A stretch of 64,000 bases of DNA. Source: JBQTHP01 sp052389755 (GTDB taxonomy: Bacteria; Pseudomonadota; Gammaproteobacteria; Steroidobacterales; Steroidobacteraceae). The stretch lies in NCBI GenBank assembly GCA_052389755.1, contig JBQTHP010000099.1, positions 1 through 64,000 of the forward strand, read 5' to 3'. Position 1 is the first letter of the stretch; each line of letters begins with the position of its first letter. The position numbers were made by a program, and so were the translations under genes. This document shows positions 7,960 to 16,931 of this stretch, in pieces. The notes under the pieces are model-generated. The model was not told where the DNA came from, ran no database searches, and worked only from the letters and a program-made list of their open reading frames with translations.

Positions 7960-8502
7960 ATGCGTCGGGTCTTACTTGCACTCGTTGCAGTGGGTTGGGC
8001 GGCCGGAGCGCAGGCGCTTCCGGTGAACGTCCCGGTCCCCGGCAACGCCTTTATCAACTTCAACGGCCTCGACTGGGCCTGGGCTGCACCTTGCAACCCC
8101 GTGGAACCCAGTTGCGGCGTCATTGATCTGAGCTTCCAGTCGCAGTTCGGCTGGCGCCTGCCGAGCGCTTCCGAAATTCTGCTGCATCCGGCTGCGACGG
8201 ACTTCGTGTTCGCCGGCGCCAATGTGCCTCTCGGCGGCTCGGATGCAAACGGCGCGCACTTCCAGTTCGGTTCTCCGGGTGGGGCTGCGGCTTGCGCTGC
8301 GCCGTACTTCAGCGTGGCCCATTTCCATTGCGATTGGGGCAACGGCGACTCCGGGCTCTGGGCCGGCCTGCCGGGCACCCAGTCGTTCTGGGAAGCACTG
8401 GTCGTTCGCGACGGTCAGGTTCCCGAGCCGGGTTCTCTGGCACTCTTCGGTTTGGGCCTCGTAGCGCTGGGACTCATTCGGCGTCGCGCGCGCACGCAGT
8501 AG
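7960..8502 (+). CDS. Small PEP-CTERM sorting-domain exported protein
   Basis: A 180-residue protein with signal peptide RRVLLALVAVGWAAGAQA and a Cys-containing middle (APCNPVEPSCG; AACAAPYF; FHCDWG), suggesting disulfides. It ends with a textbook PEP-CTERM tail: VPEPGSLALFG, a hydrophobic helix, then RRRARTQ. It is expected to be exported, processed by XrtA and placed at the cell surface or in the matrix. The start ATG at 7960 has a strong AAGGAGAA site. It sits divergent from wecB and behind a -24/-12 promoter, and a hairpin with a T-rich run (8532-8565) ends its transcript. Confidence 0.88.
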   Translation: MRRVLLALVAVGWAAGAQALPVNVPVPGNAFINFNGLDWAWAAPCNPVEPSCGVIDLSFQSQFGWRLPSASEILLHPAATDFVFAGANVPLGGSDANGAHFQFGSPGGAAACAAPYFSVAHFHCDWGNGDSGLWAGLPGTQSFWEALVVRDGQVPEPGSLALFGLGLVALGLIRRRARTQ

Positions 8503-8518
8503 TTCAAACAGAACGTCC

Positions 8519-11368
8519 TTAACGCTCACTCGACGGCACGTCTCGCGACGTGCCGTCTTGTTTTGTGCGCATCGATTCGAGCAGCGCGCGCACGTCGCCC
8601 GAACTGGAGAAGGGTGGCGCGGAGTGCACGAGGGCTTCAAGGTGCGTGCGCGCTTCCTCCTTCGAGCCAGACCTCAAGAGCGCGACTGCCAGGTGATACT
8701 GCACTTCGCTGTTGCCCGAAGCCGCGGAGTGCGCGGCCTTCAGCACGGGGACAGCCTCCTGGTGCTTGCCGGACTGAACGAGAGCCCAGCCGTATGTGTC
8801 GGCGACCTCGGGAACCTTCGGACTGGCGGCGTAGGCGTTCTTCGCCAGTGCAAGTGCGGAGCCGATGTCGCCGGATTCGAGTTTCAGCCACGCGAGGTTG
8901 TTCTGCGCCACGGCGTGGCCCGGCGTCTGCCTGAGAATCGTCTCATACTCGCCGATCGCCGCGATTCGATTCCCGCTGTCCTGAAAGTCTTGCGCGAGCA
9001 TCAGACGGACGCTCACGTTATTCGGGTCGCGGTCGAGCCACGTACGCAGGGGTTCCTGCCGCTCGGGCGCACGCATCGCGCGCCTTGCGGCGTATTCCTT
9101 GAGTGCGAGCACCGGCGTCGGCGTTGCGGCGTTGGCGGTCGCGTACAGGCGCGCGGCGTCCGCGTATGCACCCCTGCGCATTGCGAGATCGGCCTCGAGA
9201 ATCTGCACGACTGAATTGGGAGCCTGGGCCTTGCGAAGACGTCCGAGATGCTCCGCGGCTCCGGCGAGATCGCCTGCGTCGATCGAAATGGTGGTTTCGA
9301 ACACCAGTGCGGGCCAGTAATTCGGATCAGCCTTCAGAGCCCGTGTGTTGGCCTCCCTGGCGTCCGGCATGCGGTCGTCCATGAGGTAGGCGCGCGCCAA
9401 CGCGGCAAGAAGAGTCGCCTGGTTGGGAAGCTCGCCCACCAGATCCTCGAACATCGCTGTCGCTTCGGTGGCCTGTCGCTGCGCGAGTAAGGCGAGACCC
9501 GTCAGCGCCCGAACTTCCGGATCCTTCGGCCTGAGTTTGCGCGCCTCGGCGAGTGCTGCAGACGCCAGCCCTACGTCGCCGCGGGACAGATACAGGCGAG
9601 CGAGGCTGATTCGGGGTTGCACGGCGCTTGCAGATATGCGGCGTGCCTTTTCGAAATGCTGAATGGCAGAGTCAATATCACGGTCCGCCGCCGCCCCGTG
9701 AGCCTTTCCCATCAACGCAGCCAGATTATCGGCGTCGAGCCGCAGCGCGCGGTCGAAAGCAGCCGACGCGGCTGCGCGATCTCCGCTTGTCCATTCGAGC
9801 AGCCCCAGCGCGACCCAGGCGCGGGCCTCGTCGGGCGTCAGTTGCGTCACCTGGGTCACGAGCGCTCGCGCACCAGCCGCGTCTTTTGCCACCAGCAGAC
9901 CGCGAGCGGCAACCAGCAGTCCCTCGTCGTCTTTGGGATGAGCTGCCGCAAACGCGCGCGCTTCCGAGATTGCTTCTTCGCGGCGATCGGTCGCGAGCAA
10001 CGCCGTGAGGAATAACATCTCTCGGCGGTGCAACGACGCGTCGTCAGCGGGCAAAGCTCTCAGGAGTGTCAAGGCGTCCGCCGCACGCCCCCCGACGAGG
10101 TATGCCGCAGCCAGATCGAGCGTTCGCGACGCGTCGTCTGGCGCAGTCTGTCGGCCGCGCTTGAAGTAGTCGATCGCGGTGGCGAAATCGCCCAGCAGCA
10201 CGTTCGCTCGGCCCGCCAAGGCGAGCAGATCGGGATCGACAGCCGTCGCTGGCGTGCCGAGCGACTGCAGCGCCTCATCCGGCCGGTTCTGCCTCAGTTG
10301 TACGTCGGCGAGCAGCTTGCGGGCGACGAGACTGTCCGGGCTTGCGCTCACCGCCCCCTCGAGGTGCACCTCGGCCTGAGCGAGGTTGCCCTGCGCCGCG
10401 GCAACCGCGCCCATCAGCAGATTGCCCTGTCGGCTTTCGGGAGTGCGGCTCAGTAATTGCTGCAGGGCTGTCTGAGCCTCGTCCAAACGACTGCGCTTGA
10501 TCGCCAGCCGCGCCTTGAGTGTGAGCACCGGCCCAGCGTTCGGCGAGAGCTTTTCGGCCGCCTCCAGGCGGCGCTCGGCCGATTCCAGCTGATTCAGCGC
10601 GAGCTCGGTCTCACCCAACGCAACGAGCACCACGACTTCGCTGCCGGAGCGCTTGGAGCGTTGTGCGAGCGCGAGCGCCTTCGTAAAGCTGCTGCGCGCG
10701 AGCTCGAGTTGACCCGCTCGGGCGTGCCACGAGCCCATCACGACTTGTGCGTCGAGATGCTCGGGAGCCAGCTCAACCGCTTTGTCCAGCTGTGCTTTCG
10801 CGGCTCCCGAATCCCCGAGCTCATCCAGCGCGGAGACGAGACCCAGGCGCGAGGCGGTATCGGCCGGACTCCTGGCGATCGCATCCTCGAACTCGACCCG
10901 CGCATCGGAGAACCGCCGCAGCCCGAGCAGTGCCTGCCCGCGAAGTTGCAGCGCTGTAGTGTCGGGGCTCTCGGCAAGCTTCGGATCCGAAAGCTGCTCG
11001 AGAGCTGCTTGAAATTTGCCTTGCCCCACAAGGCTTTGAGCGACCGGCAGGGTCAGGAGCTCCGGGGCCGTCCCCAGCTCCCGCGCCTTGCGCAATTCGA
11101 TCTCGGCCGACTCGAACTCGCCGTTGCCCAGCAGCGCCTGCGCGAACTGCAGACGGAACTGTGCATTCTGCGGCTCATCGCGCACGAGGTTTCTCAGATC
11201 GACGAGCGCCGCCCGATAGTCGCCCGCCTCGAAACTGGCCTCGACTCGTGCAACCCGGGATTCGCGGTCGGAGCCGAGGCCGCAACCGAACAGAACAGTC
11301 GCCATGGCACACGCAGCCACAACGCTCGATTGATGACCCCATGCCTGGAGCCGTGTGAGAGCACGCAT
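8519..11368 (-). CDS. prsT: PEP-CTERM system TPR-repeat lipoprotein PrsT
   Basis: A 949-residue protein with an N-terminal lipoprotein signal (VLFGC lipobox, Cys near residue 29), followed over its whole length by tetratricopeptide repeats (repeated A.Y..GD...A...L......P pattern). Length, lipobox and repeat density match PrsT, the giant TPR lipoprotein that accompanies PrsK and PrsR in exosortase A genomes. It is probably a periplasm-facing scaffold for matrix assembly. It starts 33 bases downstream of a tRNA-Val gene on the same strand, so it may share that transcript. A terminator for the neighbouring plus-strand gene is embedded in its last codons. Confidence 0.92.
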   Translation of the reverse strand: MRALTRLQAWGHQSSVVAACAMATVLFGCGLGSDRESRVARVEASFEAGDYRAALVDLRNLVRDEPQNAQFRLQFAQALLGNGEFESAEIELRKARELGTAPELLTLPVAQSLVGQGKFQAALEQLSDPKLAESPDTTALQLRGQALLGLRRFSDARVEFEDAIARSPADTASRLGLVSALDELGDSGAAKAQLDKAVELAPEHLDAQVVMGSWHARAGQLELARSSFTKALALAQRSKRSGSEVVVLVALGETELALNQLESAERRLEAAEKLSPNAGPVLTLKARLAIKRSRLDEAQTALQQLLSRTPESRQGNLLMGAVAAAQGNLAQAEVHLEGAVSASPDSLVARKLLADVQLRQNRPDEALQSLGTPATAVDPDLLALAGRANVLLGDFATAIDYFKRGRQTAPDDASRTLDLAAAYLVGGRAADALTLLRALPADDASLHRREMLFLTALLATDRREEAISEARAFAAAHPKDDEGLLVAARGLLVAKDAAGARALVTQVTQLTPDEARAWVALGLLEWTSGDRAAASAAFDRALRLDADNLAALMGKAHGAAADRDIDSAIQHFEKARRISASAVQPRISLARLYLSRGDVGLASAALAEARKLRPKDPEVRALTGLALLAQRQATEATAMFEDLVGELPNQATLLAALARAYLMDDRMPDAREANTRALKADPNYWPALVFETTISIDAGDLAGAAEHLGRLRKAQAPNSVVQILEADLAMRRGAYADAARLYATANAATPTPVLALKEYAARRAMRAPERQEPLRTWLDRDPNNVSVRLMLAQDFQDSGNRIAAIGEYETILRQTPGHAVAQNNLAWLKLESGDIGSALALAKNAYAASPKVPEVADTYGWALVQSGKHQEAVPVLKAAHSAASGNSEVQYHLAVALLRSGSKEEARTHLEALVHSAPPFSSSGDVRALLESMRTKQDGTSRDVPSSER
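8532..8565 (+). terminator. Rho-independent terminator of the PEP-CTERM gene at 7960
   Basis: A perfect 10-bp stem, GACGGCACGT (8532-8541) with ACGTGCCGTC (8548-8557), has a six-base loop and is followed by TTGTTTTG. The T-rich run is on the plus strand only, so it terminates rightward transcription about 30 bases after the stop at 8502. It lies inside the prsT 3' coding end. Confidence 0.85.
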
Positions 11369-11401
11369 CGGACCCCCCGCGCAGATTTTCTAGTTGGCGA
11401 C

Positions 11402-11476
11402 TGGTGGGCGGTACTGGGATTGAACCAGTGACCCCTGCCGTGTGAAAGCAGTGCTCTACCGCTGAGCTAACCGCCC
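11402..11476 (-). tRNA. tRNA-Val (anticodon CAC)
   Basis: On the minus strand a full cloverleaf is readable: acceptor GGGCGGT with ACCGCCC, D-arm GCTC/GAGC, anticodon stem CTGCT/GGCAG around loop TTCACAC (anticodon CAC, Val GTG codons), T-arm ACTGG/CCAGT with TTCAATC, and an encoded 3' ACCA. It lies between gltX (opposite strand) and prsT (same strand, downstream). Confidence 0.93.
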
Positions 11477-11543
11477 GGTTCGCAAAGGCGGGCAAGTCTA
11501 GCGACCGTATTCCGGGCAGGCAATTGGTAACATGCGCGCCCCC

Positions 11544-12932
11544 ATGAGCATCGTCACGCGTTTTGCCCCGAGTCCCACGGGACTGCTGCACGTCGGCGGC
11601 GTGCGCACCGCGCTTTACAGCTGGCTCGAAGCCCGACGCGGCGGCGGCAAGTTCATCCTTCGCGTGGAGGATACGGATCGTGAGCGCTCGACGGTTGAAG
11701 CGGTACGCGTGATCCTCGACGGCATGCTCTGGCTCGGGCTCGACGCCGACGAGGGTCCCTATTTCCAGACACAGCGATTTCCACGTTACGCCGAAGTTCT
11801 GACTGAGATGCTCGCTCGGGGAGCCGCCTATCGCTGCTACTGCTCCAAGGCGGAGCTGGAGCAGATGCGCGCGGAGCAGCTCGCGCGAAAGCAGAAGCCG
11901 CGCTATACGGGCCGCTGCCGGGACCGGACTGAGCCAGTGGCCGGCGTCGAGCCGGTCATTCGCTTCCGCAACCCACTCGATGGCGTAGTGGTGGTCGATG
12001 ATCTGGTGCACGGGCAGGTGAGCTTCCAGAACAGCGAGCTGGACGATCTCATCATCGCGCGCGCAGACGGCACGCCGACCTACAACTTCTGCGTCGTCGT
12101 CGACGACATGGACATGGGCGTCACGCATGTCATCCGCGGCGATGACCATCTGAACAATGCGCCGCGTCAGATGAACATGCTGCGCGCGCTCGGCGCGACG
12201 CCACCGGCGTATGCCCACGTGCCGATGATTCTGGGGCCGGACGGCACGAAGCTCTCGAAACGGCACGGCGCCGTGAGCGTGCTCGAATACAAAGAGGAGG
12301 GTTTCCTGCCGGATGCGCTCCTCAACTATCTCGTGCGCCTCGGTTGGTCACACGGGGACCAGGAGGTGTTCTCGCGCGCGGAGATGATCGAGCACTTCGA
12401 TATCAGAAACGTCAACAAGGCGGCCTCGGCGTTCAACCCGGAGAAGCTGCTCTGGCTCAACCAGCAGCACATGATGCGTGCCACGCCGCGCGACCTGGTG
12501 GCGCATCTGCGCTACCAGCTGCAGAAGATCGGACTCGACAGCGAGGACGCGGCGCTGCTCGAGGGCGTGATCGTCGCGCAGCGAGAGCGCGCGAAGACGT
12601 TCAAGGAGATGGCGGAGAACAGTCGGTACTTTTTCGCCGACGAGATCCAGATCGATCCGAAAGCGGCGGCGAAGCACCTCACCGCCGAACAGGCGCCGGT
12701 CCTGGCCGAGCTGCGGGAGCGTCTTGCACGGCTGTCGGTGTGGAAGGCCGAAGCCATTCACGCGATGCTGGCTTCGCTTGCGGTCGAGCGGAACGTCGCC
12801 CTCGGCAAGATCGCGCAGCCGTTGCGCGTAGCGGTGACGGGCGGCACCGTCTCGCCGCCGATCGATGCGACCGTTGCATTGATCGGACAGGAACGAACCC
12901 TCGCGCGACTGGCGCGCGCAATGGCCCACTGA
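11544..12932 (+). CDS. gltX: Glutamate--tRNA ligase
   Basis: A 462-residue class I aminoacyl-tRNA synthetase charging tRNA-Glu. It has the HIGH-type motif in TRFAPSPTGLLHVGG (residues 4-18), the KMSKS-type motif in TKLSKRHG (about 238-245), FCVVVDDMDMGVTHVIRGDDH in between, and the helical anticodon-binding C-terminus. ATG 11544 was preferred to the in-frame ATG at 11532 because it gives the usual short family N-terminus; neither has a strong ribosome site. It is a core housekeeping gene, which anchors this stretch to the chromosome. Confidence 0.95.
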   Translation: MSIVTRFAPSPTGLLHVGGVRTALYSWLEARRGGGKFILRVEDTDRERSTVEAVRVILDGMLWLGLDADEGPYFQTQRFPRYAEVLTEMLARGAAYRCYCSKAELEQMRAEQLARKQKPRYTGRCRDRTEPVAGVEPVIRFRNPLDGVVVVDDLVHGQVSFQNSELDDLIIARADGTPTYNFCVVVDDMDMGVTHVIRGDDHLNNAPRQMNMLRALGATPPAYAHVPMILGPDGTKLSKRHGAVSVLEYKEEGFLPDALLNYLVRLGWSHGDQEVFSRAEMIEHFDIRNVNKAASAFNPEKLLWLNQQHMMRATPRDLVAHLRYQLQKIGLDSEDAALLEGVIVAQRERAKTFKEMAENSRYFFADEIQIDPKAAAKHLTAEQAPVLAELRERLARLSVWKAEAIHAMLASLAVERNVALGKIAQPLRVAVTGGTVSPPIDATVALIGQERTLARLARAMAH

Positions 12933-12949
12933 GACGCGGTTCTCGCTCG

Positions 12950-14464
12950 TTACGGAACGGTCTTGTTCACCAGATTCGTCATGGCGCTCTCGAGACCGCC
13001 GGCCGTGTACGCCTTCATCCCGAAGTAGTACGTCCCTGGCGCCAGGTTGTCCACGACGTACGTGGCGAGTCCCGGGTTCGCGACCTGAATCGTCTGTGTG
13101 AGGCTGCCAGGGCTCGTCCCGTAATGGATGCGATAACCCGCCAGACCGACAATGGCTGATCCATCGTCGTTCAGCGTCGGCGCCGTCCAGTTGAGAGTGA
13201 CGCTGCCCAACGAAACCTGGACTACTGCGATGGCGAACGCCGCGAGCGAGGCGTTCGCACGCCCGTCACTCACAGAGATCACGACATTCCCGTAACTACC
13301 GACTTCGGCTGCAGTGGGAGTCCCCGTCAGTCCGCCCGTCTGCGCGTTGAAGCTCGCCCAGGCAGGCTTGTTCTGGATGCTGAACGTGAGCGGGTCGCCA
13401 TTCGCGTCGTTGGCGCTCGGTTGGAAGTTGTAGGCTGTTCCCACGTTCACGCTCGTCAAGGGCGTTCCGGAGATCGTGGGAGCGGTGTTCGTCACCGTGA
13501 TCGTGAACGCGGGCAGCGATGCGGACGCGCTGCCGTCGCTCACGGTGATGACGATGCCGCTGTGCGCGCCGACGTGTGCGGACGCGGGTGTGCCCGACAA
13601 CCGGCCGGTGGACGTGGTGAACGTAGCCCACGCCGGCTTGTTCTGGATGGAGAACGTCAGGTTATTGCCGTCAGGATCCGATGCAGTGGGCTGAAACGCG
13701 TACGCGCTGCCGCTCGCGACCGACGTACCCGGTGTGCCCGAGATCATGGGCGCGCGGTTCGCGGGCGCCTGAACCTGGATCGTGAATGCGGGCAGCGCGG
13801 TGCTCGCTCTGCCATCGCTCACGGCGATCGTGATATTCGCGTAAGTGCCGACCTGCGTCGCCCCGGGCGTTCCTGCGAGCCGACCGGTGGTCGTTGAGAA
13901 GCTCGCCCACACTGGCTTGTTAACGATCGTGAAAGACAGCGCGTCGCCGTTCGCATCGGCCGCGGTCGGCTGGAACACGTACGCCTGACCCGTACCGACC
14001 GAAAGTGGAGGCGATCCGGAGATTGTCGGCGGTGTGTTCTGCGGCGGCGGTGGCGGCGCGTTCCGCGGCCGTACGGTGATTCTGAATGTGATGCTCGGGG
14101 AAGTGCTCGCCCCATCCGACGCCGTGACCTGAATCTCGCCGGTGTCGCCGACATCCGCATCGGACGGCGTGCCGCGCAGCTCGCCGTTCACCGAGCTGAA
14201 CGTGGTCCATTGCGGCTGGTTGACGATCGAGAACGTGATCGTATCGCCGTCGGGATCCGAGGCGGTTGGACGATATACGTAGAGCTGGTCGACATCCGCG
14301 GTCGTGACTGGCGCACCGGACAGAACCGGCGGCTCGTTCAGCTTGCCTGGTTCGGTGAGCGACGCTTCCTCCTCTTCGCCGCCGCACGCCGTCAGCATCC
14401 CTGACACAGCCGCGCAGCACAGCACCGCACGCACGATCCCCAAAGCCCCGAGCGTCCTCATCAT
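12950..14464 (-). CDS. Cyclic-di-GMP-riboswitch-controlled surface lipoprotein with four putative-Ig (cadherin-like) repeats and an FN3 domain
   Basis: A 504-residue lipoprotein (lipobox LTAC just before GGEEEE). Four tandem repeats of about 88 residues follow, each with the pattern SGTP..SV..G.AY.FQP.A.D.(D/N)G..L.F.I.NKP.WA.F....G.L.GTP....VG......V.VSDG. These are 'putative Ig'/cadherin-like surface modules often found in adhesins. The C-terminal 90 residues form a fibronectin type III domain (VTLNWTAP, GYRIHYGTSPG, LAPGTYYFGMKAY). The ATG at 14464 directly follows a GGGGGA ribosome site. The leader carries a class-I c-di-GMP riboswitch. Its FN3 domain closely resembles the small lipoprotein at 18574. 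A role as an adhesin or matrix anchor is inferred. Confidence 0.85.
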   Translation of the reverse strand: MMRTLGALGIVRAVLCCAAVSGMLTACGGEEEEASLTEPGKLNEPPVLSGAPVTTADVDQLYVYRPTASDPDGDTITFSIVNQPQWTTFSSVNGELRGTPSDADVGDTGEIQVTASDGASTSPSITFRITVRPRNAPPPPPQNTPPTISGSPPLSVGTGQAYVFQPTAADANGDALSFTIVNKPVWASFSTTTGRLAGTPGATQVGTYANITIAVSDGRASTALPAFTIQVQAPANRAPMISGTPGTSVASGSAYAFQPTASDPDGNNLTFSIQNKPAWATFTTSTGRLSGTPASAHVGAHSGIVITVSDGSASASLPAFTITVTNTAPTISGTPLTSVNVGTAYNFQPSANDANGDPLTFSIQNKPAWASFNAQTGGLTGTPTAAEVGSYGNVVISVSDGRANASLAAFAIAVVQVSLGSVTLNWTAPTLNDDGSAIVGLAGYRIHYGTSPGSLTQTIQVANPGLATYVVDNLAPGTYYFGMKAYTAGGLESAMTNLVNKTVP

Positions 14465-14511
14465 GCGAAATCCCCCGGTAAACAAGACATGTCCACGGCG
14501 CAGGGCCGTGC

Positions 14512-14581
14512 AAAAAACCGGGGTTCAGCTGGAATGACGGCACGCATCCGCAAGCGAATCGGTGCGGTGCCGGCAGCCCCG
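14512..14581 (-). terminator. Probable riboswitch-controlled terminator and anti-ribosome-site element
   Basis: On the minus strand CGGGGCTG (within the 3' strand of the aptamer) can pair with the downstream CAG...CCCCG, which is followed directly by six T residues (14512-14517 on the plus strand are A). Inner pairing GGCAC/GTGCC and CGCA/TGCG extends the hairpin. Because the first arm belongs to the aptamer, folding is mutually exclusive, predicting read-through when c-di-GMP is bound. Separately, CCCCGGT (14517-14523) is complementary to ACCGGGG over the ribosome site (14473-14479). Confidence 0.55.
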
Positions 14582-14661
14582 CTGTCTCGGCAGATCCTCG
14601 CGAACCTGCTGGACCGGAAGCTTTGCGTCCCCGCCTCACGACGGGTTTGCCCTTACGCTCG
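14551..14661 (-). promoter_or_regulatory. Class-I cyclic-di-GMP riboswitch (GEMM-I)
   Basis: The minus strand reads GGGCAAACCCGTC, then GGCGGGGACGCAAAGC, then CAGCGGGGCTGCCGG, the diagnostic conserved blocks of the GEMM-I aptamer in the right order and spacing. An outer P1 helix forms between CGAGCG (14656-14661) and CGCTTG (14551-14556) with one G-U pair. It lies in the leader of the Ig/FN3 lipoprotein gene, 90 bases before its start codon. Confidence 0.9.
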
Positions 14662-14870
14662 GGCTTGAGTGAATCGCGTGCGAGGTGAAGTTGCAATCTG
14701 TCGGCATCTTCGGACGTAGGCGTTTTGCGACGCCGATGAGCCGCGATTCAACTTAAAGCACGCGATGCGAGCCCTTCGCGTGCGACGATCGTTGCCGGCG
14801 GGGAGGGCGAACACGGCGCGCTGCGCTTCTTCCAGCGACGGCTCCGGCCGGAGTGCTCTACCATTTGCGG

Positions 14871-16931
14871 ATGCTTAGTTACGTCATTTCTGCCGCGGTC
14901 TTCCTGATTCTCCTGATCGCCGGGCTCACGGTCTGGCGACGGCGGCTAGCGGGCTCGTCGCTGGCGCCGGCCTTCGGGGCACAGCTCGTATGGTCGGTGG
15001 TGCTCGCCAGAGCCGCGGTTAGTGCCACCGTGCCGCTGGCGCTGGTAGTAGTGATCGAGTATTTGCGCACGCTCGCCTGGGCCATGGTGCTCGCGAGGTG
15101 CCTTGCCGGATCGTCCGATCCTCGGTCGATTCGACGCGCGCTACGACCGCTGTCGGCGCTGATCATCGTCGTCGTCGCCGGGCTGATGGCCGGCATGTTT
15201 TCGGGTCAGCTGGCCTCGGTCGATGCGTATCTGGAGCGCTGGTGGGTGTGGGGGGCTTTGATTCTGTCCATAGCGGGGCTCGTTCTGGTCGAGCAAGTCG
15301 CGCGCAACACGCGGTCTGCGCAGGAATGGCGCCTGAAGTACGTCTGGCTCTCCATAGGCGCGCTCTTCACGCTGGATCTGTGTCTGTATTCGATTGCGCT
15401 GCTGCGCGGCGGAATTGACCCGGCCCTGTGGGTTGCACGCGGCCTCATCAACGCAGTGCTCGGCGGCCTGCTGGCCCTTGGACTCACCCGAATCGTGGGC
15501 TGGCAGTCCGCATCGTTCCTGTCTCCCAGGCTCGTGTTTTTCAACGCCACTCTGCTCGGGGCCGCCTTCTACGTATTCGCGATGGCGGGCGCGAGCTACT
15601 TCATACGCGAGTTCGGCGGCAGCTGGGGAGCGGCGGGTCAAGCGGTGTTCCTCGCCGGCGCTGCCGTTGTGCTCGCTGTGGCCGTTCTGTCCGAACAGGC
15701 TCGCGCCTGGGCGCGGGTGACACTCGCCAAACACTTGTTTCCGTACCGCTATGACTTTCGCCGCGAGTGGCAGAACTTGACGCGCGCGCTTTCGCGTTCG
15801 GACGGCGTTCCGGTGTACGAGCGCATCGTGAAAGTCATGGCGATCTCGGTCAATTGCGGCAGCGGCGGGCTGTGGTTGCGTGACGCGGACGGTGTCTTCG
15901 TTCCGAGAGGCGGGGATCTTGCACATCCCACCGCACCTCGAGAGCCGCCCGGCAGCTCGTTTCTCGAGCATCTGGGGCGCCACGAATGGATCTGCGATCT
16001 CGACAAGATCAGGGGCAGCGGCGAAAAGGGCGGAAGTCCCGAACCTCCGGCGTGGATGCTGGACCACCCGAAGATCTGGCTCATCGTTCCACTGGTGTGC
16101 GAGGACACGCTGGTCGGATTCGTCGCGATCGGACATCCGCTGGCGAGGATGCGTTTGACCTGGGAGGAAATCGATCTCCTTCGCGCGGCCGGCCGGCAGG
16201 TGGCGAGCTATCTGGCATTCGAGCAGGCTGCAAAACGGCTCGCCGAGGCGCACCAGTTCGAAGCCGTCAATCGCATCTCGACGATCCTGATGCACGACCT
16301 GAAGCATCTGGTCGCGCAGCAGGCGCTCGTCGTCGAGAACGCAGCGCGACATCGGGGCAATCCGGAGTTCTTCGACGACGCCATCCTCACGATCGAAAAC
16401 TCCGTCAAGCGGATGAACCGGCTCATGGACGAGCTAAAGAGCGGCGTGCTGGCGGAGCACGGCCATCGCGTCGATCTGGCTGAAGTGTGCGCCGAGGTCA
16501 CGCAGCGATGCGGTAGCCGCAAACCCTCCCCAACCCTGGTGGCTTACGACCGGAACGTCGAAGTCGTCCTGAATCGCGACCGCCTGCTCCACGCGCTCGA
16601 GCACATCGTGCGTAATGCGCAGGATGCGACGCCGTCCTCCGGCACCGTCTCCGTGCAACTGCGCAAGGTGGCAGAGCGCGCCGTCATCGAAGTGGTCGAC
16701 ACTGGAGTTGGCATGGACCCTCAGTTCATCCGCGACCGTCTGTTCCGGCCATTCGACACGACCAAGGGAGGGGATGGCACCGGCATCGGCGCCTTCCAGG
16801 CGCGCGAGTTCGTCCGCAAGTGCGGCGGGAGCATCGAAGTCGAGAGCGCCGTCGGGGCGGGAACCCGATTTCTGGTGAGCCTGCCCCTGGCGCCTCCGCT
16901 GGGTGCCGTCGAACCTGCCGGTGCAGCATGA
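14871..16931 (+). CDS. prsK: PEP-CTERM system sensor histidine kinase PrsK
   Basis: A roughly 686-residue inner-membrane kinase. The first 290 residues contain about seven or eight hydrophobic helices, followed by a GAF-like region (about 310-460), a His-containing dimerisation helix (ILMHDLKHLV) and an ATPase domain with N-box HIVRNAQDATP, DTGVGMD and GTGIGAF. This architecture and the partner gene identify PrsK. The signal sensed is unknown. ATG 14871 is the likely start; a GTG at 14853 would add six residues. It overlaps prsR by 4 bases (ATGA), so kinase and regulator are co-translated. Confidence 0.92.
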   Translation: MLSYVISAAVFLILLIAGLTVWRRRLAGSSLAPAFGAQLVWSVVLARAAVSATVPLALVVVIEYLRTLAWAMVLARCLAGSSDPRSIRRALRPLSALIIVVVAGLMAGMFSGQLASVDAYLERWWVWGALILSIAGLVLVEQVARNTRSAQEWRLKYVWLSIGALFTLDLCLYSIALLRGGIDPALWVARGLINAVLGGLLALGLTRIVGWQSASFLSPRLVFFNATLLGAAFYVFAMAGASYFIREFGGSWGAAGQAVFLAGAAVVLAVAVLSEQARAWARVTLAKHLFPYRYDFRREWQNLTRALSRSDGVPVYERIVKVMAISVNCGSGGLWLRDADGVFVPRGGDLAHPTAPREPPGSSFLEHLGRHEWICDLDKIRGSGEKGGSPEPPAWMLDHPKIWLIVPLVCEDTLVGFVAIGHPLARMRLTWEEIDLLRAAGRQVASYLAFEQAAKRLAEAHQFEAVNRISTILMHDLKHLVAQQALVVENAARHRGNPEFFDDAILTIENSVKRMNRLMDELKSGVLAEHGHRVDLAEVCAEVTQRCGSRKPSPTLVAYDRNVEVVLNRDRLLHALEHIVRNAQDATPSSGTVSVQLRKVAERAVIEVVDTGVGMDPQFIRDRLFRPFDTTKGGDGTGIGAFQAREFVRKCGGSIEVESAVGAGTRFLVSLPLAPPLGAVEPAGAA

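Larger units (their letters stand above)
14465..14870. other. Divergent regulatory region between the Ig/FN3 lipoprotein and prsK
   Basis: The left part holds the leftward riboswitch, its likely terminator and the ribosome site of the lipoprotein gene. The right part, about 14700-14850, must contain the prsK promoter and the start of the leftward leader. I saw no convincing -24/-12 element on either strand, so prsK itself is probably not sigma-54 dependent. Confidence 0.5.

Noticed and set aside
10457..11431. A 324-codon plus-strand frame inside prsT
   Set aside because: It is antisense to intact TPR repeats and runs into the tRNA gene.
13920..14696. A minus-strand frame covering the first riboswitch
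   Set aside because: It runs through the aptamer and terminator in a different frame from the lipoprotein and has no coding character.
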